Assembly: GCA_030523305.1 (NCBI GenBank)
Contig: JAUNIY010000014.1
Span: 1-32,457 of the forward strand
Reading direction: 5' to 3'
Source of the DNA: Eubacteriales bacterium
GTDB taxonomy: Bacteria; Bacillota; Clostridia; Oscillospirales; Butyricicoccaceae
DNA length: 32,457 bases
The position numbers and the translations under genes are program-made. The notes beneath the pieces were generated by a model, which did no database searches, was not told the DNA's origin, and saw only the letters and a program-made list of their open reading frames with translations. Positions 20,134 to 29,056 of the stretch are shown here, piece by piece. How positions within the stretch are numbered: the first letter of the stretch is position 1; each line of letters begins with the position of its first letter.

Positions 20134-21807
20134 ATGGCAAAGGCAATATCGGTTATCCTCAATCTTCGGGATAACGCAAGCAAAGGCTTAATCGGCGTTG
20201 CGAACCGTACCAAAGGCGTTAGCAAGGAAATGAAGGGCGCCACACGGACGGTCGTCAGCTGGAAAAATAGTTTCAACAAATCGCTGGACAGCATGACCAG
20301 CAAGGTCGTCAAATGGGGATCAGCAACAGTTGGCGCTATTGCGGGCTTTGCTGCCAAAACCGGCTTTTCGGAAGCGATGGACTTGGAAGGGTATCGGATG
20401 CAGCTGGAGACAGCTACCAAGGATACCGAAAAAGCGGCGTCCATCATGAAATACGCGATTGATCTTGCGAATAAAACGCCGTTTGAGGGCGGACAAATGG
20501 TCGAAGGCGCAGCGAAATTTGAAGCGATGGGAATGTCAGCGAAAAAATGGCTGACGCTCACTGGCGACATGGCTGCCGCGACCAACAAAGACTTTGACCA
20601 GGCGACGGAGGCACTGATCGACGCACAAACTGGCGAATTGGAACGTCTGAAAGAATTTGGCATTACCAAAGCCATGATCCTGGAGCAAGGCGAAAAAATG
20701 TTCTCCGGTGTACAAATCGCCAATAACAATGGCCAAATCGTTAACCAAGAAAAGTTTAACGAGGCGTTGGTCGCACTGATGGAAGAAAAGTATGCCGGTG
20801 GTATGGAAAAACAGGCTACAACCCTAAAGGGTGTTTATTCCACGATTACCGGTGTAACCAAAAGTGCACTGGCAAAGATCGCCGGTATGAACGAAGATGG
20901 TACTGTGCGAGCTGGTTCTGCATTCGATCTGCTCCGGCAGAAAGCAAGCGCGCTTTCGGAAAAGCTACAGCAGTGGCAATCCGACGGCACCATCGATCGC
21001 TTATCGGATCAGTCTTCTAACTTTGTGCAGCAAGCGGCAGAATTTGCGGAAAACGTAGGCGGTAAGATCATACAGGCACTTGACTGGATTTCGCAGCATT
21101 CGGAGGGCGTTAAAACTGCGTTGACAGTTTTAGGGATTGTGTTTGCAGCATTTAAGATAGTCGGGTTTATCGGATCTATTGTTTCCGCGGTAAACACACT
21201 TAGTGCGTTTGCTGAAATGTTGGGCATTGCTGGCGGCGCGATTACTGGTATTAGCTTGCCAATTCTCGGCGCTGTTGCCGTCATTGCGGTACTCATTGCC
21301 GCGGGTGTTGCACTATATCAAAATTGGGATACGATCTGTGCATATGCGGCGAAATTGCGGGATTGGGTTGTTGAAAAATTTAACGCAATCCGTGACGGTA
21401 TCACCGGCGCGTTTGACACTGTGAAATCAAAGGTTTCCGGTGTATTCAGTTGGTTTTCGGAAAAATTTGAGTGGATTTCCAGTAAAATCAGCTGGCTGCG
21501 GGACGCGGCGTCCAATCTGCCGGGAGTCGGCAGTGCGTTGAGTGCGCTGGGCATCGGCGAGAATGCCAGCGGCACGCCGTACTGGCGCGGCGGTTTGACG
21601 CGAATTAACGAACGCGGCGGTGAGATTGTAGACCTGCCGTCAGGTACGCGCATCATCCCGCACGATATTTCCAAAAAACAGGCGGGAGGAAAATCTGTTG
21701 TTGTGAACTTGACCATTCAGGGCAATGTGATCGGAAACCGGGAATATATGGAGGAAACCGGAGAGTACATTGCAAGAAAAATCATAGATGCGCTGGACAT
21801 TGCATAA
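20134..21807 (+). CDS. tail tape measure protein
   Basis: 557 residues from ATG 20134 (GGAGGATAGG upstream). N-terminal VILNLRDNASKGLIGVANRTKGV and EGYRMQLETATKDTEKAASIMKYAIDLANKTPFEGGQMVEGAAKFEAMGM are typical of TP901/PBSX-type tape measures. A hydrophobic region (about residues 325-410: VLGIVFAAFKIVGFIGSIV, VAVIAVLIAAGVALY) likely inserts in the host membrane. The C-terminus ends VVVNLTIQGNVIGNREYMEETGEYIARKI. No peptidase or lytic domain is evident. It sets tail length; about 560 residues implies a fairly short contractile tail. Confidence 0.92.
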   Translation: MAKAISVILNLRDNASKGLIGVANRTKGVSKEMKGATRTVVSWKNSFNKSLDSMTSKVVKWGSATVGAIAGFAAKTGFSEAMDLEGYRMQLETATKDTEKAASIMKYAIDLANKTPFEGGQMVEGAAKFEAMGMSAKKWLTLTGDMAAATNKDFDQATEALIDAQTGELERLKEFGITKAMILEQGEKMFSGVQIANNNGQIVNQEKFNEALVALMEEKYAGGMEKQATTLKGVYSTITGVTKSALAKIAGMNEDGTVRAGSAFDLLRQKASALSEKLQQWQSDGTIDRLSDQSSNFVQQAAEFAENVGGKIIQALDWISQHSEGVKTALTVLGIVFAAFKIVGFIGSIVSAVNTLSAFAEMLGIAGGAITGISLPILGAVAVIAVLIAAGVALYQNWDTICAYAAKLRDWVVEKFNAIRDGITGAFDTVKSKVSGVFSWFSEKFEWISSKISWLRDAASNLPGVGSALSALGIGENASGTPYWRGGLTRINERGGEIVDLPSGTRIIPHDISKKQAGGKSVVVNLTIQGNVIGNREYMEETGEYIARKIIDALDIA

Positions 21808-21818
21808 AGGAGGAGCAA

Positions 21819-22223
21819 ATGCTGATTGTTTTATCTGCAAATAATTTAGCAGAAGTGTTTGTTATACCGTATTGCCCTCCAGACGTATCAATCAGCGAAG
21901 GGCAGACGGTTGATGAATATAACGGCCTGTCCTTCTATCTGACGATGCCGGGAAACCTTGAACCGAGAAAGGTATCTTGGTCAGCTACCTATCCGCGTGT
22001 GAAATACAGCTGGTGTGAGCCGGACGCTGGTACGGATCCAGAAGCGTTTGTGACCTTCATTCGGAAATGGCGGGACAAGCACTGGCCCATCCGCGTAACG
22101 ATCACCGATGGAGGACGAACGATTTTGAATGTGGCTGTTTTGATTGATTCATTTTCCTATTCGTACACAAAAATGCGAAATCTGGAGTATTCGATATCAC
22201 TGATCGAATACCAATTTATCTGA
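21819..22223 (+). CDS. baseplate/tail protein in the XkdP position
   Basis: 134 residues, AAGGAGGAGC upstream. It begins MLIVLSANNLAEVFVIPYCPPDVSISEGQTVDEYNGLSFYLTMPGNLEPRKVSW, continues YPRVKYSWCEPDAGTDPEAFVTFIRKWRD and ends LEYSISLIEYQFI. In PBSX the gene here is XkdP, which carries a C-terminal LysM. Here the LysM is absent and only the N-terminal part remains. It probably joins the tube end to the hub. Confidence 0.6.
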   Translation: MLIVLSANNLAEVFVIPYCPPDVSISEGQTVDEYNGLSFYLTMPGNLEPRKVSWSATYPRVKYSWCEPDAGTDPEAFVTFIRKWRDKHWPIRVTITDGGRTILNVAVLIDSFSYSYTKMRNLEYSISLIEYQFI

Positions 22224-22231
22224 GGTGCTGT

Positions 22232-23986
22232 ATGGATACATATACAGTAGAACTGATACAAAACGGCATTGCGCAGGATATCACAAAGTATGTGGCGGAT
22301 TTTTCTATGCGGGATGACGCGGAAGCATACAGCGTTGATGTCAGCTTTTCGGTAGCAGTCAATTCAAAAGATCACTTTCTGAAGAATCTCAACATTGAAC
22401 CAAAGGACGGCATACTGCTGAAGAACAAGGGGAAAACCGTCTGGGAAGGTTTTGTCACAACGCGGACAAAGGCCGGGCAGATCACATGCCGGGATCATGG
22501 ATTCTACTTGAAGTCCGATGTTACTGTACAGTTCAATTCCAGCACGGCGGATGATGCACTGTATACGGTGTGCAAGCAGGCAGGCGTTACATATAATCGG
22601 AACAGTAGCCTGTGGGTCGGCATCAGCGGTGAATATATCCGTCAGCAAGCGTCCAGTGTGATCGATGACATACTGGATCAGGTCAGTGCAGTGACCAACC
22701 AGAAATATATCCATCGGATCATTGACGGCAAGCTGTGCGTCCAGGCATATGATTCCAACATATCCACGGTTACGGCAACGAGGCCCGTCAACCTGCCGTT
22801 TGACATTACCTGGGCTCTAGGCGAGGTAGAAGTGGAATCCAGTATGGACGAGATGGCTACCAATATCATTGTCCAGGTAGATGAAAATGAACAAACGTCT
22901 ACATTGGCCCGGCACTACAACGAACAATTGGCGGCAAAGTACGGATATATGACCAAATGTATTACAGTAGATGCCGACCAAAAGGGAACGGCAAGTGCGG
23001 TGTTATCTTCTGCGGTACAGGAGTATGGTGCGCCGAAAGAAACCGCGCGCATCCCAAAGGTATGGGGAAGCGACGCGGTTTTGCCTGGAACTTTGCTGAA
23101 TTTCAATTCCAAAGACTACGGATTGTCCGGCAAATGGTGGGTGACAAGTGTTACGCATACCTATGCGCCATACCACACAATGTCGTTGGAGCTGCTGCAA
23201 TACTATGTCCCGAAGGCTGTTACAGTTACAACAGAGTCGCCGACGCAGACGACATCAACAAAGACGCTGCTGGGCAACTTTAAGCTGACGTTCTACGCAG
23301 GCGATACGTCAACGGCTTCCGGAGTAAAGCCGAAGGTCAATCATACGATTGCCGTGGATCCGAAAGTGATTCCGCTGGGTACACAGGTGTACATTGACGG
23401 CTGGGGAACATATACCGCAGAAGACACCGGAGGCGCGATCAAAGGCAAGATTATTGATATTTTTGTTGCCAGCAATGCGATCGCACGGCAGTATGGCGTG
23501 AAGTATGCCGATGTGTATAAAATTACGGCTACAACAACGACAACTGGTTCTGTATCATCGCTGGGACAGAAGATGGTTCAAATTGCCTTGAAAGAAGAGG
23601 GATATCGGGAATCTGGTAACAACAACACCAAGTATGGCGCATGGTATGGATATAACGGCGTTGCGTGGTGTGCCATTTTTGTCAGCTGGTGTGCAAATCA
23701 GGCGGGCGTATCAACGGCAGTGATTCCAAAGGCCGCGAGCGTATCATCCCTTATGTCTTTTGCGAAAAGCCATAACAAATGGCAGCCCAAAGGAAACGGG
23801 TACAGGCCGAAAGCGGGGGATATTTTGATTCAGAAATCCGCAGGCGCGTCGCATACTGGGATTGTTGTGAAATCAGATAACAGCCGATTCTATACCATCG
23901 AAGGCAACAGCAGCAACCGGGTTGCACAGCGGAACTATTCCTATTCAGATTCTAAATTAACCGGATTTTTTACCCCGTGGGGATAA
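22232..23986 (+). CDS. tail hub protein (XkdQ/YqbQ-like) fused to 3D and CHAP lysin domains
   Basis: 584 residues. Residues 1-325 match the YqbQ/XkdQ hub (RDHGFYLKSDVTVQFNSSTADDALYTVCKQAGV; TSVTHTYAPYHTMSLELL). A Thr/Ser linker (about 331-346) leads to a 3D domain (about 349-430) with all three aspartates: AVDPKVIPLG (Asp376), AEDTGG (Asp398) and KIIDIF (Asp409). That domain has the double-psi barrel fold of MltA/RlpA-type lytic transglycosylases. A second linker precedes a CHAP amidase/endopeptidase domain (about 443-584) with Cys480 in VAWCAIFVSWC, His541 in ASHTGIVV and the EGNS segment. It should assemble at the spike and make a hole in peptidoglycan on infection with two different chemistries. 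Confidence 0.88.
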   Translation: MDTYTVELIQNGIAQDITKYVADFSMRDDAEAYSVDVSFSVAVNSKDHFLKNLNIEPKDGILLKNKGKTVWEGFVTTRTKAGQITCRDHGFYLKSDVTVQFNSSTADDALYTVCKQAGVTYNRNSSLWVGISGEYIRQQASSVIDDILDQVSAVTNQKYIHRIIDGKLCVQAYDSNISTVTATRPVNLPFDITWALGEVEVESSMDEMATNIIVQVDENEQTSTLARHYNEQLAAKYGYMTKCITVDADQKGTASAVLSSAVQEYGAPKETARIPKVWGSDAVLPGTLLNFNSKDYGLSGKWWVTSVTHTYAPYHTMSLELLQYYVPKAVTVTTESPTQTTSTKTLLGNFKLTFYAGDTSTASGVKPKVNHTIAVDPKVIPLGTQVYIDGWGTYTAEDTGGAIKGKIIDIFVASNAIARQYGVKYADVYKITATTTTTGSVSSLGQKMVQIALKEEGYRESGNNNTKYGAWYGYNGVAWCAIFVSWCANQAGVSTAVIPKAASVSSLMSFAKSHNKWQPKGNGYRPKAGDILIQKSAGASHTGIVVKSDNSRFYTIEGNSSNRVAQRNYSYSDSKLTGFFTPWG

Positions 23987-23999
23987 GGAGGGACATAGC

Positions 24000-24239
24000 A
24001 TGAGTTGGGATATCGCACTGGCTAAGAAATTAAAGAGACAGGCGGCTGCACGAGTCTCTGGAGGATCGCTTTCGGGAACCGTCGTACAGGCATCACCGTT
24101 AGTTGTGTCCGCTTGCGATGGAGCGATTATGTTGCAGGGAAACCGCCTACAGGTTTCCGATGCAATCGGTGCGTTGCAGGTTGGCGATACTGTCTGTGTG
24201 GTTGGTAATGGCCCATATACTATTGTAGCGAGGATGTGA
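24000..24239 (+). CDS. XkdR-like (DUF2577) baseplate protein
   Basis: 79 residues, ATG 24000 after GGAGGGACATAGC. ARVSGGSLSGTVVQASPLVVSACDGAIMLQGNRLQVSDAIGALQVGDTVCVVGNG is the small OB-like beta domain of PBSX XkdR/DUF2577 proteins. It sits between hub and XkdS, as in PBSX, and is probably a hub or spike accessory. It is shorter than some members because the C-terminal helix is missing. Confidence 0.8.
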   Translation: MSWDIALAKKLKRQAAARVSGGSLSGTVVQASPLVVSACDGAIMLQGNRLQVSDAIGALQVGDTVCVVGNGPYTIVARM

Positions 24240-24243
24240 TGGC

Positions 24244-24642
24244 ATGAATATCGGACGATCTTTTATGTTCGACTATCAAACGCGTCGATTTGCCATAACG
24301 GGCGGAGCGGTAGAGGAATGCACTGGTATAGATGCCTTAAAGCAATGGTTGCAGCTGTTGATCCGTACATCACCAGGGAGCGCGGCGGTATATGAAATTA
24401 CAGATGATACGGCATTTGGCGTCTCTCTGGATCGGATGATTGGGCGACGGTACTTGCCCACAGAGTTTGTCCGTGCAGAGCTGGAACGGCAAATACGGGA
24501 AGCGTGTGCGCTTAATCCGGCTATCGAATCCGTATCAGATTTCAAATTCAGCCGACATGATATGCATACCATGCAGGTTGCATTTACTGTGCATACCGTT
24601 TCGGATGAAAACGAGGAGGTGACGCTTGAGTATGGCATCTGA
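24244..24642 (+). CDS. XkdS-like (DUF2634, gp25-like) baseplate wedge protein
   Basis: 132 residues. FMFDYQTRRFAITGGAVEECTGIDALKQWLQLLIRTSPGSAAVYE and FGVSLDRMIGRRYLPTEFVRAELERQIREAC, followed by ESVSDFKFSRHDMHTMQVAFTVHTV, fit DUF2634/GPW gp25 proteins, the wedge that triggers sheath contraction. It overlaps the baseplate J gene by 17 bp. Confidence 0.85.
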   Translation: MNIGRSFMFDYQTRRFAITGGAVEECTGIDALKQWLQLLIRTSPGSAAVYEITDDTAFGVSLDRMIGRRYLPTEFVRAELERQIREACALNPAIESVSDFKFSRHDMHTMQVAFTVHTVSDENEEVTLEYGI

Positions 24643-25702
24643 AACAGCAGCAAACTTGTTGAAAACTATGTTGGATACCATAGACGACAGCTATCAGAAA
24701 ACAATCGGATACCCGACCTATGACATCCTGGCTACGTTTGCGCTGTCGCTAGAAGATACATATAGCCAGTTGGAAGACGCGAGGAATAGTTTGGATCCGG
24801 ATACGTTATCCGGAGAAGAGCTGACAAAATATGTGTATCAACGGCGGGGCATAGTGCGAAAGTCGGCAACATACTCCTCTGTGATGATAAGCGTGACAGG
24901 GACGGGGGCAGTGCCATCCGGGAGCATTTTTGAAACCGACGGCGGCATGCAATTTGCAGTGGATGAAGACACAGAGATCGAAGGGGCTGGCGATGTTTTC
25001 GCAACCTGTTTAACCGCTGGCAGTATAGGCAATGTTGCCGCTTTAGCTATAACACGGATGCCGGTAACCATTCCGGGCATTGTTTCTTGCGTGAACAATG
25101 CAGCTGCATCTGGAGGTTATGACGAAGAATCCGACGGAGATTTGCTCGATCGCTTCTATCTGGCATTACGGGAACCGGCGGTATCCGGGAATGTCGCGCA
25201 TTATAAACAATGGGCGATGGAGGTTCCGGGCGTTGGCATGGCGCAGGTTTATCCGCTGGCGCGCGGAGCGAATACGGTAGAAGTCATGATTCTAAACGAA
25301 GCAAATCTTCCGGCGGATGAGGATTTGCTTGCAGCAGTACAGCAGTATATCGATCCTGGAAGCTCCGGGACCGGTGCAGGCGTTGCGCCGATCGGTGCGT
25401 ATGTTTACGTGATTGCGCCTGAAACAATGCAGATCAACATTTCGGTGACTGTGACAGCAGAAGAAGGCGCTGACCAGGATGTGATACAAGCATCTATAGA
25501 GGAAAATCTGTCCGTATACCTAGCTGAGATCTGTATGGAAAAAGATTATGTCAGCTATGGCAAGACGGCGGCATACCTTGCAGCATCGGACGGTGTGGAG
25601 GATTTTGAAAGCCTGCGTCTGAATGGAAAGATGGAGAATATCGCAATCCCTACCAAAACGGTTGCAATTTTGGGGGAGGTGAACATCACATATGTTGGAT
25701 GA
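24626..25702 (+). CDS. baseplate J-like protein (XkdT)
   Basis: 358 residues from TTG 24626, chosen because GGAGG (24615-24619) is 6 bp upstream; ATG 24632 is a close alternative. GDLLDRFYLALREPAVSGNVAHYKQWAMEVPGVGMAQVYPL is the diagnostic baseplate J/gp47 core. The C-terminal half (SVTVTAEEGADQDVIQASIEENLSVYLA) is also typical. It forms the wedge ring linking tail and fibres and is intact. Confidence 0.92.
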   Translation: MSMASETAANLLKTMLDTIDDSYQKTIGYPTYDILATFALSLEDTYSQLEDARNSLDPDTLSGEELTKYVYQRRGIVRKSATYSSVMISVTGTGAVPSGSIFETDGGMQFAVDEDTEIEGAGDVFATCLTAGSIGNVAALAITRMPVTIPGIVSCVNNAAASGGYDEESDGDLLDRFYLALREPAVSGNVAHYKQWAMEVPGVGMAQVYPLARGANTVEVMILNEANLPADEDLLAAVQQYIDPGSSGTGAGVAPIGAYVYVIAPETMQINISVTVTAEEGADQDVIQASIEENLSVYLAEICMEKDYVSYGKTAAYLAASDGVEDFESLRLNGKMENIAIPTKTVAILGEVNITYVG

Positions 25703-26225
25703 ACGATCACTGTTACCAGGTGTGTACCGGAGCGATCCATGGCTGAAGGAACTGTTTCAGAGTTCTGATATCGTGCATCAGAGCCTGTTAGACGAGATTT
25801 TCCAGCTGTACAAGGATTTGTTTTTCGATACCCTGTCCAAAGGACAGGTAGCTGTTGAAGAGAGAATATGCGGACTGGATAATTCTGTATTCGATTTGGA
25901 CACACGGAGGGCGTTGATTGAAGCGCGCTGGAAAACAACCGGTACATGTGGTGTTGAACTGCTGCAAACAATATGTGACAGCTGGGAAAATGGACGATGT
26001 AGCGTATCCTTTGTTGATGGCGCTATCGTTCTAAACTTCACAGCAGAACGCGGCGTACCGAACAATTTATCGGCATTGGCTACAGCGATCGAGGCAGCAA
26101 AGCCGGCACATCTTCCAGCGCAATTCAAGTTCGAGTATAACACCCATGATGTGATCGGCAAGTATACACATGCGCAGCTTGCTGCTATGACACACGAACA
26201 GATCCACAGCAAGGAGGGATTGTAG
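25692..26225 (+). CDS. XkdU-like (DUF2313) tail protein
   Basis: 177 residues, overlapping baseplate J by 11 bp. DVLFDTLSKGQVAVEERICGL-like DTLSKGQVAVEERICGLDN and RRALIEARWKTTGTCGVELLQTICDSW are conserved in the DUF2313/YmfQ family. The C-terminus KYTHAQLAAMTHEQIHSKEG is the connector to the tail fibre. The family attaches fibres to the baseplate in PBSX-like phages. Confidence 0.88.
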   Translation: MLDERSLLPGVYRSDPWLKELFQSSDIVHQSLLDEIFQLYKDLFFDTLSKGQVAVEERICGLDNSVFDLDTRRALIEARWKTTGTCGVELLQTICDSWENGRCSVSFVDGAIVLNFTAERGVPNNLSALATAIEAAKPAHLPAQFKFEYNTHDVIGKYTHAQLAAMTHEQIHSKEGL

Positions 26226-27505
26226 TGCCGGAATACACTGAAAATTTTCATCTGACTAAGCCGTTGCTGTCTGAGTATTATGATGTTGATGTATTTAATC
26301 AGAATGCAGATGCGATCGATGCGGCGATTAAATCGGTTGATGCATTTTGTGGTACAGAGCTATCGAATCTCAATGACAATAACTTGCTATCTGACACAAA
26401 AACATTTGCGAACGTATCTAGTGGAAGTGCTGAAATCATAGACGAGACATATAAAGGTCTTTCTGTGCGGTATCTAAATACAAAAAGTGCATCATTCACG
26501 AGTACTTTTATTACTTATCAGAACATTTCGATTTGGGGACACGATAGTTTTACATTTTCTTTTTATGCAAAAGGCACGCCTTCAACGAAACGTTTACAGT
26601 GTTCGTTCCCCACGGGAGGAAACACCACATCTGCGATGACATCCCAAGGAAGTCACAGCGACAATTCTACCGGCCTCATAACTTTTGAGCTTCCCGAGGA
26701 ATGGCAGCGGTATTGGGTTACGTGGACAGTATCACCAACTTCGGAAACTAATACTGGTGTAGTTACAGTCAATCTTCTCAATAGTGCAGAATGCTATATG
26801 TGCGGCTGCAAATTGGAATATGGAATGACTGCTACAGATTGGTGTCCAAGCGCAAGCGAATCCTTGTTGTCTGGTGGTTCAATCCCAATGAAAGACAGCA
26901 ATCATGAAAAATACAACGTGGATTATAACGCTTTGGCCGATGCGATTTTAGAAAAGCTAAAATCCAAACAATATACAATCGGAGAAGCGCAGACTTCGAT
27001 TGTTGATGCTTTGAATACGCAAAATTCTGAAACTACAACCCTGGAAAGCCGAATAGATGCGCTGCTCGCGCATGATATCTATGTAGGTTCTGTTATGCTA
27101 GCGCCAGAGTGTCATGTTACATATGAAGAAAATGGGCAGTCTGAGTACGTTATGCAGCCGTATATCGTACAGGCATATAACTATCATCTGATAGACCAGA
27201 TTTTTGAAAACATGACCATCCCGGATGGTTATAAAAGGGCGTATCGGCTGTCGGCGGTAATCAACACCAACAACGCAGGCAAGTTATCAATTCAAATAAA
27301 TGATCTTTTGCTCATCTATGATGGCACGTGGTCTACGTCGGAGTATCGCATGCCGCATATGTCCCGAAAATTTTACGAAGACGAGATTGCATATAAAGAA
27401 TTTGGGAAAGGCGCAGGCTTAGAGCTGAAGGTATCGGTAGAAAACCAAACAAGCGACGCTTATGCGTGGGGCGTTACCATACACGGATATCTTGAGAAAA
27501 TATGA
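26225..27505 (+). CDS. tail fibre / receptor-binding protein with carbohydrate-binding-like insert
   Basis: 426 residues, GTG 26225 overlapping the previous stop (TAGTG). PEYTENFHLTKPLLSEYYDVDVFNQNADAIDAAIKS is the usual fibre N-terminus that docks to DUF2313. Residues about 48-215 are a jelly-roll-type module ending CKLEYGMTATDWCPS, a phrase common to phage carbohydrate-binding modules. A linker (residues about 218-290) has short helices, and the C-terminal domain (about 290-426) is beta-rich. The central segment 26380-26880 is more AT-rich than its flanks, suggesting a swapped module. It probably recognises the host surface. Confidence 0.8.
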   Translation: MPEYTENFHLTKPLLSEYYDVDVFNQNADAIDAAIKSVDAFCGTELSNLNDNNLLSDTKTFANVSSGSAEIIDETYKGLSVRYLNTKSASFTSTFITYQNISIWGHDSFTFSFYAKGTPSTKRLQCSFPTGGNTTSAMTSQGSHSDNSTGLITFELPEEWQRYWVTWTVSPTSETNTGVVTVNLLNSAECYMCGCKLEYGMTATDWCPSASESLLSGGSIPMKDSNHEKYNVDYNALADAILEKLKSKQYTIGEAQTSIVDALNTQNSETTTLESRIDALLAHDIYVGSVMLAPECHVTYEENGQSEYVMQPYIVQAYNYHLIDQIFENMTIPDGYKRAYRLSAVINTNNAGKLSIQINDLLLIYDGTWSTSEYRMPHMSRKFYEDEIAYKEFGKGAGLELKVSVENQTSDAYAWGVTIHGYLEKI

Positions 27506-27516
27506 CGGAGGTACAT

Positions 27517-27825
27517 ATGGACACACCAATCACACGCGCGGAGCACGAAGAGTTCCGGCGAAGAATGGAAGAGGAAAACAGCAGACAAGACAAACGGATT
27601 GAGCTGCTGGAAGAAAATACAAAGCAGATCGCCGCCCTGACAACGTCGGTCGAGAAGCTGGCGCTGAGCGTTGAAAGCATGGTAAAGGAACAAGAACAGC
27701 AGGGATCACGTCTTGAAACGCTGGAATCGCGAGACGGAGAAATGTGGCGCAAAGTTACAGGATATGTTCTTACCGCGGTCACAGGTATCGTTGTAGGGTA
27801 TATTTTCACACAGCTAGGAATGTGA
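27517..27825 (+). CDS. XhlA-like holin-associated membrane protein
   Basis: 102 residues from ATG 27517 (GGAGGTAC upstream). A charged coiled coil (EHEEFRRRMEEENSRQDKRIELLEENTKQIAALTTSVEKL) is followed by one C-terminal transmembrane helix (about 82-100, VTGYVLTAVTGIVVGYIFTQL). This is the plan of haemolysin XhlA-type proteins that work with holins. It begins the lysis cassette. Confidence 0.8.
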   Translation: MDTPITRAEHEEFRRRMEEENSRQDKRIELLEENTKQIAALTTSVEKLALSVESMVKEQEQQGSRLETLESRDGEMWRKVTGYVLTAVTGIVVGYIFTQLGM

Positions 27826-27833
27826 GGTATAAA

Positions 27834-28040
27834 ATGGAAAAGATTAAAAACATGAAGTGGTTGAAAGCTGCGGGTATCCGCGCAGTAAAAACGATTGCAC
27901 AGGCTGCTATCGCCGGGATTGGAACGGCGGCAGCCATGGGCCAGGTTGATTGGAAGTATGTTGTATCTGCGTCGGCACTGGCTGGTGTGCTGTCCATCCT
28001 GACCAGCGTCGCAGGTCTGCCGGAGGTTGAAGACGAATGA
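27834..28040 (+). CDS. phage holin (r1t-like)
   Basis: 68 residues from ATG 27834. A basic start (EKIKNMKWLKAAGIRAVKTI) precedes two hydrophobic helices, AQAAIAGIGTAAAMG and VVSASALAGVLSILTSVAGL, and the chain ends with acidic residues (PEVEDE). This is the usual r1t-type holin form. It oligomerises in the membrane to release the endolysin. Its stop overlaps the endolysin start (ATGA). Confidence 0.85.
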   Translation: MEKIKNMKWLKAAGIRAVKTIAQAAIAGIGTAAAMGQVDWKYVVSASALAGVLSILTSVAGLPEVEDE

Positions 28041-29056
28041 GTTATGATGTAGCACTGCAAACGCAGTACCCAAACGTGGCATACCGCACCAAAAGCGGCT
28101 TACCGAAAGGGGCGACAATCAAATCCGGCGGCTGTGGGCCGTCTTCCGTGCGCAATCTGGGCAACAATCTGCTGGGCTGGGGCACTACAATTCCGGCGGT
28201 GGCGCAGATTGCCGTGGACTGCGGTGCACGGTACAACGGCGGCACGACGATTGGCACCTTGCTGAAAGCCATGCGGGAGAAGTACGGCGGCTTTACCTGT
28301 GATTACATAACCAGCGATATGGACGCGATCACAGCAGTCAAAGCCGGTGCCATGGCTGTCATCCACACAGCTGGAGCGGTCGGCGGTACATATAACAAAT
28401 TGCTTTCCACCTCCGGGCATTTCTTATGCCTGGCTGATGTATCCGGGACAACTGCAACCGTCATCGACAGCAATGCTTATCCCGGAAAGTGGTCAGAGAA
28501 CAGCGTGCGAAAAAAGTACATTAAAACCACGAGCCAGACCGGCGTTGTGAAGTGCAGTATAGCGGCCCTTTCGGCAGTCGTCGACTATTACTATGTGGTA
28601 AAGAAAACACAAATATCAGGAAAGGAAGTTGAAGACATGACAGAAGCAGAAGTACGTAAATTGATCGACAAGTCAGCGGAAGAAAAAGCCGCAAAAGCAG
28701 TATCCAGCTGGGCAAAAGAAACCTGGGAAAAGGCTGTAGAATGCGGCGTGCTGGATGGAACTGCACCACAAGGAAGTTTGAGCCGCGAGCAGTTTGCCGC
28801 CGTCCTGGACAGGCTGGGGCTGTTGGACGGACAAGTTCCAAAGGTATATAAGACCATCGACGATGTTCCGGATTACTACAAGGACGCCGTTCAGAAGATG
28901 ATCGACTGTGGTGCGATCTCCGGGACCGGCGACGGTGAACTGAATCTTAGCGCGGATGTGTGCCGAGCGTTGGCGATTTTGGACAATGCAGGGCTGCTGG
29001 GGGTAGAGTTCACCGGAGAGGAAACACGGGAGAAGATTTATGGAGATGCTACGTAA
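28037..29056 (+). CDS. endolysin with C39-like peptidase and SLH-like C-terminal domains
   Basis: 339 residues. The N-terminal C39-like peptidase fold has KSGGCGPSS (Cys33), SGHFLCLADV (His128) and TVIDSNAYPG (Asp144/Asn146), a papain-type triad; it should cleave peptidoglycan peptides. A linker (about 190-220) leads to two SLH-like repeats: SSWAKETWEKAVECGVLDGTAPQGSLSREQFAAVLDRLGLL and VPDYYKDAVQKMIDCGAISGTGDGELNLSADVCRALAILDNAGLL. They may bind secondary cell wall polymer or mediate dimerisation. No signal peptide, consistent with holin-dependent release. It overlaps the next gene by 17 bp. Confidence 0.8.
   Translation: MSYDVALQTQYPNVAYRTKSGLPKGATIKSGGCGPSSVRNLGNNLLGWGTTIPAVAQIAVDCGARYNGGTTIGTLLKAMREKYGGFTCDYITSDMDAITAVKAGAMAVIHTAGAVGGTYNKLLSTSGHFLCLADVSGTTATVIDSNAYPGKWSENSVRKKYIKTTSQTGVVKCSIAALSAVVDYYYVVKKTQISGKEVEDMTEAEVRKLIDKSAEEKAAKAVSSWAKETWEKAVECGVLDGTAPQGSLSREQFAAVLDRLGLLDGQVPKVYKTIDDVPDYYKDAVQKMIDCGAISGTGDGELNLSADVCRALAILDNAGLLGVEFTGEETREKIYGDAT

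Noticed and set aside
19965..20729. 254-codon minus-strand frame
   Set aside because: It lies antisense to the chaperone extension and tape measure genes, has no ribosome site or family features, and is explained by codon bias of the sense genes.
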